From Chloroflexi bacterium UBA6077 (GTDB lineage: Bacteria > Chloroflexota > UBA6077), in contig DIXP01000044.1 in assembly GCA_002436065.1 (NCBI GenBank), forward strand, positions 21,994-85,993: DNA of 64,000 nt, given 5' to 3'. Each line of letters begins with the position of its first letter. Positions within the stretch are counted from its first letter, which is position 1. A program made the position numbers and the translations under genes. The notes below the pieces were generated by a model. The model saw only the letters and a list, made by a program, of their open reading frames with translations, was not told the origin of the DNA and did no database searches. Of the stretch, positions 16,703-24,976 are shown piece by piece.

Positions 16703-19147
16703 TTGGATTTGACAGTGAGGACCGGCGGACGCGGACAACCCAGCAATCGGCTCAGATGGATCATCGGCGTCGCCCTTGGCCTGGCGGCGCTCCATGTCAT
16801 CCTCGCCCTCCTCTGGGGTCGCGGGGATTTCGTGGCCGTCCTAACCTGGTACGTTCCGATGATTCACAGCTTCCTCGCGCTGGCGGCCGCTAGCATCGCC
16901 TTCATCGCCTTCGGCCGGTATCAGGTGCTGCGCGAGCCGGCCCCCTACTGGATAGGCATGGCCTTCGTCTCATACTCCATCCTGGCTCTGTTCTACGTCC
17001 TGTCCTGGCCGGGTCTACTGCCCGACGAGCGGGGCCTCATTACCCAACTCTCCAACACCGCGGCCTGGATATTTGACGTCAATCACATCGTCCTCGCCAT
17101 CCTGCTCCTGTTGGCGGTCCTGGTTCCTTGGCCTAGAGCCGGTGCACCCGGCGAGCATTGGTGGGCTTGGCTGGTACTCGCGAATTCGCTGGCCACCGCT
17201 CTGTTCGGCTCACTATCGGTAGCCTTCGAGCAATACATTCCCACCCTCGTCGTTGATTCCGTCTTTACCCCTTTCCAGGTCGCCGCCCAATCCGTCATGT
17301 TGTTGGCGTTTTCGGCGGGCGTCCTGCTCTCGACCCGCCGCTACAGCGAGACCGGCGACCCTCTTCTCGGCTACCTGGCCATCACCCAGTTGGCACTCGC
17401 CTTTTCCGCACTCACCGCCATCATCGGCGAAGCGCGCTACGACACATGGTGGTACTGGCGACGTCTACTTCTGGTCGCTGGCTTCTCTACGATGCTGTTC
17501 GGTCTCCTCTCTGAGTACGTGGGGCTGTACCGCCGGGAGCGGGAGAAGACCATCCAGTTGGAGACGCTGCTACGGGTGACCGACCCCGCCCTAGCCCAAC
17601 ATGGGCTGGAGATGCTGCTCCAGGCTCTCCTGGAGCAGATGGTCACGATCATGGGCGCACACGCGGGGGTCATCCTGTTGCTCGACCCGGAGCAGCATGA
17701 GCTGGTGCTCAGGAAGCAGCTGGGAGTTGCCGAGGAGCAGGCGCTCGGCTTCCGAGTGAGGGTAGGGGAGAACTTCGCGGGGCGTGTGTTCGAGCAGAGC
17801 ACAGTCATGTGGGTGCGGGATGCTATGGCCGACCCGACTGTATGGAGTCCATACATCAGGGAGAGCCACATCAGGGGGCTGATTGGCGCCCCCATGCGCA
17901 TCGAGGGGGAGTGCATCGGTGTGATGCACCTGGACTTCCTGGTCCCCAGAGAGTTCACTCCGGAGGAGGAGCGGCTGCTGGAGGTGGCGGCGGAACGAGC
18001 CGCGGTGGCCATCCGACAGGAGCGGCTCCTAGAGGATGCGCAGGAGGAGCGAAACCGCCTGGCGGTCCTCATCGACACCGCCCCCATAGGGATCGGCTTC
18101 TACCTGGCACCAGACGGTCGCCTGGAGATTATCAACAAGGCCGCTACAGACATGCTGGGTAGCCTGCCAAGACGTGGAACCAGCGTCGCGAAGCAGGCCG
18201 CCTTCTACGGTGTCTCCCGGCCCGATGGCAAGCCCTTCCCAGTCGAGGATCTGCCGCTCAGTCGCTCTTTGCGGGGCGAGTCCCAGACTGGTGTGGAGAT
18301 GCTAATCCACCAACCCTCGGGCCGGCAGCTGTACCTCCTGGTCAACTCATCCCCGCTCCAAGACGCTGACGCTCGGATCACCGGAGCCGTCCTCTCATTC
18401 CAGGACATCACCCCCATCAAGGAGCAGGAATTGCTCAGAGATCAGTTCCTCTCCACAGCTGCCCATGAGCTGAAGACCCCCGTCACTACCATCAAGGGCT
18501 ACGCTCAGATGCTTCGCGCTTGGGAGACCCCCGCACCAGGCTCACGGGGGGCTAAGGCCATCGACGTGATCAACACCCAAGCCAACCGGATCAACCAGCG
18601 CGTCCAGGAGATGCTGGAGGCCGTCCGCTTCCGCACTGCCCCTCCAGAACTGCACAAGTTCCACTTCGACCTCGGCAACCTCGCCTCAGAAGTGGTGCGT
18701 CAGGTGCAGGACACAACAGAAATCCACCGCCTCCTGCTCAAGCAGGATAGGCCTGCACCGGTGGAGGCGGACCGCGAGCGGATCGAGGAGGTGCTGGTGA
18801 GCCTCATCGACAACGCGATCAAGTACTCCCCCTCCGGCGGCGACATCGCCCTCCGCGTCTGGGCGGATGATGCCAACGCCTTCCTCTCCGTCACGGACCA
18901 CGGCGTCGGCATCTCCAAGGATAGACAACCTCACATCTTCGAGCCCTTCTACGAGGCCGTGCCCCCCGGCGTCCCCGGCTACCGCGGCGTCGTGCCCCTC
19001 AGCCTCTACCTCAGCAAGCTCAACGTCGAGCGTCACGGCGGGAGGATCTGGTTCGAGAGCGAACATGGTAAGGGCTCAACCTTCTACCTCAGCCTGCCGC
19101 TATCCAAGCAAGAGTCCTCTACTGCTCCGTCGCCCACCCCACGATAG
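16703..19147 (+). CDS. Membrane sensor histidine kinase with GAF and PAS domains
   Basis: 814 residues. About eight hydrophobic segments fill residues 18-275 and form a membrane sensor region without a large outside loop. Then come GAF (about 285-440, HAGVILLLDPEQHELVLRKQLG), PAS (about 450-570, LIDTAPIGIGFYLAPDGRLEIIN), HisKA with the phospho-acceptor in STAAHELKTPVTTIKGY, and HATPase_c with SLIDNAIKYSPSGG, VTDHGVGI and HGKGSTFYLSLPL. The apparent start TTG 16703 is followed by GTG 16715; either is possible and there is no strong Shine-Dalgarno sequence. No cognate regulator is adjacent. It precedes larA on the same strand by 95 bases. Confidence 0.9.
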   Translation: MDLTVRTGGRGQPSNRLRWIIGVALGLAALHVILALLWGRGDFVAVLTWYVPMIHSFLALAAASIAFIAFGRYQVLREPAPYWIGMAFVSYSILALFYVLSWPGLLPDERGLITQLSNTAAWIFDVNHIVLAILLLLAVLVPWPRAGAPGEHWWAWLVLANSLATALFGSLSVAFEQYIPTLVVDSVFTPFQVAAQSVMLLAFSAGVLLSTRRYSETGDPLLGYLAITQLALAFSALTAIIGEARYDTWWYWRRLLLVAGFSTMLFGLLSEYVGLYRREREKTIQLETLLRVTDPALAQHGLEMLLQALLEQMVTIMGAHAGVILLLDPEQHELVLRKQLGVAEEQALGFRVRVGENFAGRVFEQSTVMWVRDAMADPTVWSPYIRESHIRGLIGAPMRIEGECIGVMHLDFLVPREFTPEEERLLEVAAERAAVAIRQERLLEDAQEERNRLAVLIDTAPIGIGFYLAPDGRLEIINKAATDMLGSLPRRGTSVAKQAAFYGVSRPDGKPFPVEDLPLSRSLRGESQTGVEMLIHQPSGRQLYLLVNSSPLQDADARITGAVLSFQDITPIKEQELLRDQFLSTAAHELKTPVTTIKGYAQMLRAWETPAPGSRGAKAIDVINTQANRINQRVQEMLEAVRFRTAPPELHKFHFDLGNLASEVVRQVQDTTEIHRLLLKQDRPAPVEADRERIEEVLVSLIDNAIKYSPSGGDIALRVWADDANAFLSVTDHGVGISKDRQPHIFEPFYEAVPPGVPGYRGVVPLSLYLSKLNVERHGGRIWFESEHGKGSTFYLSLPLSKQESSTAPSPTPR

Positions 19148-19242
19148 CTGCCATCCCGGCTCACCCGTGGCATCGCAGGTTACGCCAACAACCGCGCTTG
19201 TGCTATGATCGACTCCCACTCAATGCGTGCGAGGAGAGCACC

Positions 19243-20499
19243 ATGGCTGAATACGAGGTTCCTTACGGCAAGACCCACTTAGAGTTCACGCTCCCTGAGT
19301 CGGCCAGCGTGAACGTTATAACGCCCGTCTTCGTGCCGGGCGCCGAGGACCAATCCGGCGAGGTCGCCCGGGCCCTGGACGAGGCGCTGGCCAGGCAGCC
19401 CTTCCCCTCGGAAGGGAAGGCCATCATCGTGGTGAGCGACCCGACGAGGCCGGTCCCTAACAAGGTGATCCTGCCGGTGCTGCTGAGCCGGATGGAGGCC
19501 GCGGGGATCTCGCGGGATCGGATCACCATCATCTCCGCGTCGGGGTTGCACAAGCCGGCTCGGGAGGAGTTGCTGCGGGAGTTGGTGGGCAACGATATCT
19601 ACGAGGGCTACCGGGTGATCTCGCACGATGCTCTGGACAGGGAGACGTTGACCTACTTCGGCACCACCACACGTGGCACACCCATTTGGATCAACAAGAC
19701 CTTCGCCGAGGCGGACGTCAGGGTGCTCACGGGCTTGACCGATCCCCACCAGTTCGCGGGTTTCGCCGGAGGGTGGAAGAGCCTGGGCGTGGGCGTGGCC
19801 GGTGCCGAGACCATAGCGGGCAGCCATGCCCTGATGATGGACCCCAACTCGGACATGGGCATCTACGGGGAGAACCCCACCAGGATGGAGATCACCGAGG
19901 TGGGCCGGCGGGTAGGAGCTACCCTGGCCGTGAACGTCATCGTCAACATCGAGAAACAGATCGTGAAGGCGCTGGCGGGCACGCCTGAGGAGGTGGAGAA
20001 GGCGGGGGTGGAGATGTCCTCCCGGCTTACCCAGATCCCTGTGCCCCAGGAGTACGACATCGTCATCGCCTCCCAGGGTGGATACCCGAAGGACCGGGAC
20101 ATGTACCAAGCCCAGAAGGCGCTGGCCCACGCTACCAAGGCTGTGCGGCAGGGGGGCACGATCGTTCTGGTGGCGGAGTGCATCGAAGGCTCGGGGAATC
20201 AGAAGTTCGAGGAGTGGATGGCCGCCGCATCCACCCCCCAGGATGTGATCGATCGCATGGGGCGAGAGGGCTTCCAGATGGGCGCCCACAAGGCGTTCCT
20301 CCAGGCTCGGACCATGCTGAAGGCGCGGGTAATCCTGGTCTCGGACAAGATGTCTGACGAACTGTGCAAGACGTTGATGCTGGAGCGATACACTACCCTG
20401 GAGGCGGCGTTGGAGGTTGCCTTCGCCCAGCATGGGACCTCGGCTTCCGTAGCTGTGATGCCCAAGGCATCTTCCACCGTGCCGGTGGTTGGGAAGTAG
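19243..20499 (+). CDS. LarA-family nickel-pincer-dependent racemase/epimerase
   Basis: 418-residue enzyme of the LarA (DUF2088) family. LarA itself racemises lactate by hydride transfer with the nickel-pincer nucleotide; relatives act on other 2-hydroxyacids or sugar acids. Key positions are recognisable: Asp and Arg in VVSDPTRPVPN, His in SASGLHKPAREE, His and the cofactor-linking Lys in LTDPHQFAGFAGGWKSLGVG, and His in IAGSHALMM. ATG 19243 is preceded by GAGGAG. No larB, larC or larE genes are seen, so cofactor synthesis must be encoded elsewhere. The nickel-type importer at 26.7-29.2 kb could supply the metal. A hairpin follows the stop. Confidence 0.9.
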   Translation: MAEYEVPYGKTHLEFTLPESASVNVITPVFVPGAEDQSGEVARALDEALARQPFPSEGKAIIVVSDPTRPVPNKVILPVLLSRMEAAGISRDRITIISASGLHKPAREELLRELVGNDIYEGYRVISHDALDRETLTYFGTTTRGTPIWINKTFAEADVRVLTGLTDPHQFAGFAGGWKSLGVGVAGAETIAGSHALMMDPNSDMGIYGENPTRMEITEVGRRVGATLAVNVIVNIEKQIVKALAGTPEEVEKAGVEMSSRLTQIPVPQEYDIVIASQGGYPKDRDMYQAQKALAHATKAVRQGGTIVLVAECIEGSGNQKFEEWMAAASTPQDVIDRMGREGFQMGAHKAFLQARTMLKARVILVSDKMSDELCKTLMLERYTTLEAALEVAFAQHGTSASVAVMPKASSTVPVVGK

Positions 20500-20525
20500 C
20501 CCAGTTTTCCTCATCACTTCTGATT

Positions 20526-20551
20526 GGGGCAGGGGGAGAACCTCCTGCCCC
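20526..20551 (+). terminator. Hairpin terminator after larA
   Basis: GGGGCAGG and CCTGCCCC pair across a 10-base loop region, followed by TTTCGCTT. It lies 27 bases after the larA stop. Confidence 0.55.
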
Positions 20552-20644
20552 TTTCGCTTGCCCCTCCATCTGTACGAAAAAAACACAGACTCTCAGCATG
20601 ACAGGCAGAGGGGGGCCGTCACGATTCCGGGACATCGCTGGCCT

Positions 20645-20737
20645 CGACGCCTGGCCGTAAACGGAGGTGAGGCGTTGGGTGGCGTCCGAGGTGCCAACAT
20701 CCGACTGTGCGTGTCACGACGCCTGGCCGTAAACGGA
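20645..20737 (+). repeat. Pair of 21-bp direct repeats
   Basis: A 21-base sequence beginning CGACGCCTGGCCGTAAACGG occurs at 20645-20665 and again at 20717-20737, 72 bases apart. The second copy directly abuts the left arm of the long inverted repeat. Confidence 0.7.
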
Positions 20738-20741
20738 CCAG

Positions 20742-21054
20742 GCTGAGACGCTCAAGTCCGGTAAACCGGGCTGGGATCGACCGGGAGATAGAACTCTGAA
20801 GAACCTTAACAAATAAAGCTGACACGGTATGGCTAACAGGCGTGTCCACACTGCGGGAGGGCGAGCCTCCTGGCGAGCCACCTGTTGGAGTCTGTCGCCT
20901 GCTCCCCCTACTGGACGGCTCAGCAGGAGCTTCGCCCTCCCGGGCAGGAGCTTCGCCCTCCTCGGGCTACTGTCAGGTTTATTTGTTAGCGACCATCAGC
21001 GCCCTCCCTTAGCGGTCGGTCCCAGCCCGGTTTACCGGGCTTGAGCGTCTCAGC
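20742..21054. repeat. Long imperfect inverted repeat, arms of about 83 bases
   Basis: The left arm (20742-20824) starts GCTGAGACGCTCAAG and ends CAAATAAAGCTGACA. The right arm (20971-21054) is its near reverse complement, ending CTTGAGCGTCTCAGC. The outer 40 bases differ at only two or three positions and include a self-complementary CCGGTAAACCGG; the AACAAATAAA block is also kept. The 146-base core carries GGGAGGGCGAGCCTCCTGG and GGAGCTTCGCCCTCC hairpins. There is no coding capacity. Either a non-autonomous mobile element or a structured RNA. Confidence 0.75.
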
Positions 21055-21153
21055 CCGCTGCTTGAGCGGCGGGCGGGCTCGGCCCAGCCAAGAATCGTGA
21101 CTGGCACCCGGCAGAGGGTGGACCCTTGTCAGCGGAGACGGAGAGCGGCTAAT

Positions 21154-22410
21154 ATGAGTGCAATGTGTAAGCCCTCTGTTGCCATTCTGCATTACACCTG
21201 TCCCCCTGTGGTCGGCGGCGTCGAGCAGTTGATTGCCGTCCACGCGGGTCTGCTTGCCGATCACGGCTTCCCTACTCAAGTGATCGCCGGCAAGGGCGAG
21301 CAGGCGAGGCCGGACGTGCCGCTGCGTCTGCTGCCCTCCCTCTACTCCAAGGATCCGCGGCTGCTGGCTATCAACGAGGATCTGGACCGGGGCGAGGTGA
21401 CCGGGGACTTCGAGGCGATGGCGGAGGGGATCCTCAGCGAGCTGAGGAAGGCGCTGGTGGGGGTGGATGTTTGCGTGGTGCACAACGCCTTCACCCTTCA
21501 CTTCAATCTGCCCCTCACCGCGGCGCTCCGGCGACTGGCCGAGAGGGGTGGCGGACCCCGGTTCGTCGCCTGGTGCCACGACGTATCCTGGGAGAATCCC
21601 CTGTACCTGCCGAAGATGCGAGATGCCTATCCCTGGAACCTTCTAAAGGAGGCGGTGGGGGGCGTCCGGTACGTGGCTGTCTCCCAACTGAGGCGTGAGG
21701 AGCTGTCGCGGCTTATGGTGCAGCCCCTGGAGCGATTCACCGTGATCCCGGCAGGGGTGGATCCGGCAGTCCAGCTGAGGCTGTGCCCAGAGACCATGGG
21801 GTTGGCGCGGCGCCTGGGGCTGCTGGATGCTGAGTTACTGATGCTGGCTCCGGTGCGCATCACCAAGCGGAAAAACTTGGAAAAGAGCCTGAGGATCCTC
21901 CATGCCCTGCTGGGACAGGGTGTCGACGCGCGATTGGTGGTTACGGGGCCGCCGGGTCCCCACAACGTCCGATCGGGGGACTATGTGGCGGAGTTGCGCG
22001 ACCTTCGGCGCCGGTTAAGGGTGGAGAGGGAGGCCATCTTCTTGTTCGAGCAGGTGGGAGGGGAGGCCGAGCCTTCCTACCCGGTCAGCGACCGGATGAT
22101 GTACGACCTGTACTCGCTCAGCGATCTGCTGCTGTTCAGCAGCGCTCAGGAGGGCTTCGGGATACCGCTCATCGAGGCGGGGGTGGGGAAGCTGCCGGTG
22201 TTCTGCTCCAACATCCCGCCGTTCAGGGAGATCGGCCTCGACGCGGTGGAGTACTTTGAGCTGGACGCCGACCCTGCAGGGGTGGCGGGCCGGATTCGGG
22301 GGTGGATGGCGACGGACAGGGTCTACCGTCTTCGGAGGAGGGTACTCAAGCAGTACTCGTGGGAGTGGGTTTATCGCGACCGGATAGGGCCGCTATTGGA
22401 GGGGGAGTAG
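21154..22410 (+). CDS. Family 4 glycosyltransferase in the glucosylglycerate operon
   Basis: GT-B fold retaining glycosyltransferase of 418 residues. The N-terminal domain has HYTCPPVVGGVEQLIAVHAGLLADHG. The C-terminal donor-binding domain has LAPVRITKRKNLEKSLRIL and the EX7E motif in SSAQEGFGIPLIEAGVGKLPVF. It starts at ATG 21154 and stops two bases before the USP-GpgS gene, so the two are co-translated. Next to GpgS and GpgP this enzyme could extend glucosylglycerate or glucosyl-3-phosphoglycerate with another hexose, as mannosylglucosylglycerate synthases do; that is inference from context, and the sugar cannot be read from the sequence. Confidence 0.88.
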   Translation: MSAMCKPSVAILHYTCPPVVGGVEQLIAVHAGLLADHGFPTQVIAGKGEQARPDVPLRLLPSLYSKDPRLLAINEDLDRGEVTGDFEAMAEGILSELRKALVGVDVCVVHNAFTLHFNLPLTAALRRLAERGGGPRFVAWCHDVSWENPLYLPKMRDAYPWNLLKEAVGGVRYVAVSQLRREELSRLMVQPLERFTVIPAGVDPAVQLRLCPETMGLARRLGLLDAELLMLAPVRITKRKNLEKSLRILHALLGQGVDARLVVTGPPGPHNVRSGDYVAELRDLRRRLRVEREAIFLFEQVGGEAEPSYPVSDRMMYDLYSLSDLLLFSSAQEGFGIPLIEAGVGKLPVFCSNIPPFREIGLDAVEYFELDADPAGVAGRIRGWMATDRVYRLRRRVLKQYSWEWVYRDRIGPLLEGE

Positions 22411-22412
22411 AG

Positions 22413-24302
22413 ATGGCAGGGAGCGCGGATCGGGAGTTTACGATCCTGGTGCCTCTTTCCGACATGCGGTTCGCAGGCGACCTGATCCGGGTGGCCGGGG
22501 GGCTGGTGCCCGTCCAGCCAGCGGGGCGAAGGGGCAGGGTGGTGGCCCTGGGGGTGGTGGAGATACCAGAGGAGGTGGACTTCAGCCACGGCGTGCGTCC
22601 GGCCAAGGAGCACCGCCAGCAGTTGGGCCGGATCTTCAAGGAGATGGCCAAGTCGCCTGACCTGGAGATCGCCACCCTGGTGCGGGTGTCCAGGCAGGTG
22701 TGGCAGGGTGTGGTGGATGCGGCCATGGAGGAGCACTCGGACCTGCTGCTCCTGCCCTGGAGGGAATCGTCGGAGGCTCGCGACACCCTGTTCGGCACCA
22801 CTATTGAAGAGGTGGCGAAGGATCCTCCCTGCGACATTGCTCTGGTGCGGCAGCAACCGCTGGGGCGGTGCCGGCGGATCCTGTTACCTGTGCGCGGTGG
22901 CCCCCATGCGGCCCTGGCGCTACGACTCGCGCTGGGGCTGGCCGAGCGATTCGATGGGGTAGTCACGGCCCTCAGGATCGTCCCTCCGGGGATCAGCCTG
23001 GCGGATGTCGAGGCGGAGAAGGAGAGGCTGGAGGGTTTCCTCGCGGGTCTGCCTCCGGAGCGGGTACAGAGGCTGTTCCTAGTGTCGGACTCGGTGGTGC
23101 AGGCCATTCTCTCCGAGAGCCACCAGCACGACATGATAGTGATGGGCGCCTCGGCCGGACCGTCACCCGCCGAACCCTACCTCTTCGGGTCCATCGCGGA
23201 GAGGGTTGCCAAGGAAGCGGATGGGTCGGTCATTGTGGTGAAGACCAGGGGGCGAGTCGAGGGGCTAAAGCCGGACTGGGGGGGGCGGTTCCAGGAGGAG
23301 CGGGCGCGGGTATCAATGCCTATCTCCACGCTGGTGGACAAGTGGTTCGCGGAGAACACCTTCGACAGCGCGGAGTGGTCCGATCTGGACCTCCTGGTGC
23401 AGATGAAGAGGGCCTCTGGGGTGACGATAAGTCTGGGACTGCCGGCGCTCAACGAGGAGGAGACGATCGGTCCGATCATAGAGTCGATCAAGACCGAGCT
23501 GATGGATCGCCATCCGTTGCTGGACGAGATGGTGCTGATAGACAGCAACTCCACCGACCGCACGGCGGAGATCGCCAGGGGATACGGCATACCGGTATTC
23601 GTCCACCAGGACATCCTGCCCCGTTACGGCGCTGTAGCCGGCAAGGGGGAGGCGCTCTGGAAGAGCCTCCACGTGCTGAAGGGCGACATCGTCGCATGGA
23701 TCGACACGGACATCCGCAATATCCACCCTCGGTTTGTCTATGGGCTGATTGGGCCGTTGCTGCAGCATCCTCGGGTGAAGTATGTGAAGGGGTTCTACCG
23801 GCGGCCAATAAAGGTTGGCCACAAGGTGCAGAGCACCGGCGGGGGGCGGGTGACGGAGTTGACGGCCAGACCGATGCTGAACCTGTTCTATCCGGAGCTT
23901 TCGGGTATCGTGCAGCCGTTGGCCGGCGAGTACGCAGGCAGACGGGAGGCGCTGGAGAGGCTCCCCTTCTTCAGCGGCTACGGCGTGGAGACCGGACTGT
24001 TGATCGATTGTCTGGATGCCTACGGTTTGCAGGCAATTGGGCAGGTGGATCTGAAGCGGCGGGTACACCGCAACCAGTCGCTGGTCTCCCTGAGCAAGAT
24101 GGCCTTCACGCTGATCCAGGTGGTGATGAAGCGGATGGAGGATCAGCAGCGGCTCAGGCTGATGGCGGAGTTGAACTGCAGCATGAAGCTGATCCAGCAC
24201 AGCCGGGACCATTTCCACCTGGATGTGAAGGAGTTGCGCGACCAGGAGCGGCCGCCCATGATCACGGTGCCGGAGTACCGGCACGCGCGGGGGTTGTCGT
24301 AG
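22413..24302 (+). CDS. gpgS: Universal stress domains fused to glucosyl-3-phosphoglycerate synthase
   Basis: 629 residues from ATG 22413. Residues 1-145 and 146-290 look like two universal stress protein domains; the second ends MIVMGASAGPSPAEPYLFGSIAERV, with SVIVVKTRG after it. The rest is a GT81 glucosyl-3-phosphoglycerate synthase, which joins glucose from a nucleotide sugar to 3-phosphoglycerate: LPALNEEETIGPII, DSNSTDRTAEIA, AGKGEALWKSL, WIDTDIRNIHP, KGFYRRP, GGGRVTELTARP, LAGEYAGRREALERLPFF, GYGVETGLLID and RRVHRNQ. Mycobacterial GpgS has no N-terminal USP part. The fusion may couple compatible-solute synthesis to stress ligands such as ATP. Confidence 0.93.
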   Translation: MAGSADREFTILVPLSDMRFAGDLIRVAGGLVPVQPAGRRGRVVALGVVEIPEEVDFSHGVRPAKEHRQQLGRIFKEMAKSPDLEIATLVRVSRQVWQGVVDAAMEEHSDLLLLPWRESSEARDTLFGTTIEEVAKDPPCDIALVRQQPLGRCRRILLPVRGGPHAALALRLALGLAERFDGVVTALRIVPPGISLADVEAEKERLEGFLAGLPPERVQRLFLVSDSVVQAILSESHQHDMIVMGASAGPSPAEPYLFGSIAERVAKEADGSVIVVKTRGRVEGLKPDWGGRFQEERARVSMPISTLVDKWFAENTFDSAEWSDLDLLVQMKRASGVTISLGLPALNEEETIGPIIESIKTELMDRHPLLDEMVLIDSNSTDRTAEIARGYGIPVFVHQDILPRYGAVAGKGEALWKSLHVLKGDIVAWIDTDIRNIHPRFVYGLIGPLLQHPRVKYVKGFYRRPIKVGHKVQSTGGGRVTELTARPMLNLFYPELSGIVQPLAGEYAGRREALERLPFFSGYGVETGLLIDCLDAYGLQAIGQVDLKRRVHRNQSLVSLSKMAFTLIQVVMKRMEDQQRLRLMAELNCSMKLIQHSRDHFHLDVKELRDQERPPMITVPEYRHARGLS

Positions 24303-24315
24303 TGAGGGGCGCAAC

Positions 24316-24915
24316 TTGGGGGTAAGGCTGCTGCTGGTGAGGCATGGGGAGACGGACTGGAATGTGGAGGGCCGCTGGCAGGGATCTTCGGAGGTTCCGC
24401 TGAACAGTGCCGGCCGCGAGCAGGCGGCGCGGATCGCGGAGGAGTTGGCCCTGCGGCCCGTGGATGCGCTCTATTCGAGCCCGCTTGGACGGTCCATGGA
24501 CACAGCGAGGTCCATCGGCCAGCGGCTGAGGCTGGAGGTCCGGGCCGACGATCGGCTGAAGGAGATATCGCTGGGGCAGTGGGAGGGTATGCTCTCCACC
24601 CGAATAGCGGAGGAGTACCCTGACCTGCACCGACAGTGGTGCCTGGACCCTCGCCCGGTGCGTCCTCCGGGGGGGGAGACTCTTCGGGAAGTGCACGACC
24701 GGGTGATAGCGGCCTTGGAGGAGATGGCTGACCGGCACGTGGGCCAGACTCTCTGCCTGGTCACCCATAAGACCGCCATCGTGGTGCTTCGCTGTCACTA
24801 CCTGGGGCTGGACCTGGCGGTGGAGATGGGCAGGATGCCACCCAATGCCGCCTGCGAGCTGCTGGAGATCGAGGTGGGGCCCCATCCGTGGCCCTGCTGC
24901 TCAGTGGTTCAGTAA
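24316..24915 (+). CDS. gpgP: Histidine phosphatase, probable glucosyl-3-phosphoglycerate phosphatase
   Basis: 199-residue phosphoglycerate mutase-like phosphatase with the RHG motif LLLVRHGETDWNVEG (catalytic His), conserved Arg/Glu in SSPLGRSMDTA and EISLGQWEGM, and the second His in LVTHKTAIV. In mycobacteria a histidine phosphatase (GpgP) removes phosphate from glucosyl-3-phosphoglycerate; position 13 bases after the GpgS gene supports the same role here. The start appears to be TTG 24316 with GAGGGG seven bases upstream, and no ATG is available. A strong hairpin follows. A general phosphatase role remains possible. Confidence 0.85.
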   Translation: MGVRLLLVRHGETDWNVEGRWQGSSEVPLNSAGREQAARIAEELALRPVDALYSSPLGRSMDTARSIGQRLRLEVRADDRLKEISLGQWEGMLSTRIAEEYPDLHRQWCLDPRPVRPPGGETLREVHDRVIAALEEMADRHVGQTLCLVTHKTAIVVLRCHYLGLDLAVEMGRMPPNAACELLEIEVGPHPWPCCSVVQ

Positions 24916-24920
24916 ATGGA

Positions 24921-24943
24921 CCGGCACCCCAATGGGGTGCCGG
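24921..24943 (+). terminator. Hairpin after gpgP
   Basis: CCGGCACCCC-AAT-GGGGTGCCGG is a perfect 10-bp stem with a three-base loop, five bases after the gpgP stop. It is also the spacer to the convergent secreted-protein gene. No T-run. Confidence 0.6.
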
Positions 24944-24976
24944 CTTGCGCGATCGGTCGTTGTGGGATTACCGGGG

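Noticed and set aside
19279..20586. 435-codon open frame on the minus strand
   Set aside because: Antisense to larA, composition dominated by His, Arg, Gly and Leu; larA is clearly the real gene.
22868..24325. 485-codon plus-strand frame
   Set aside because: Overlaps the GpgS gene in another frame; Gly/Ala/Arg-rich with no recognisable domain.
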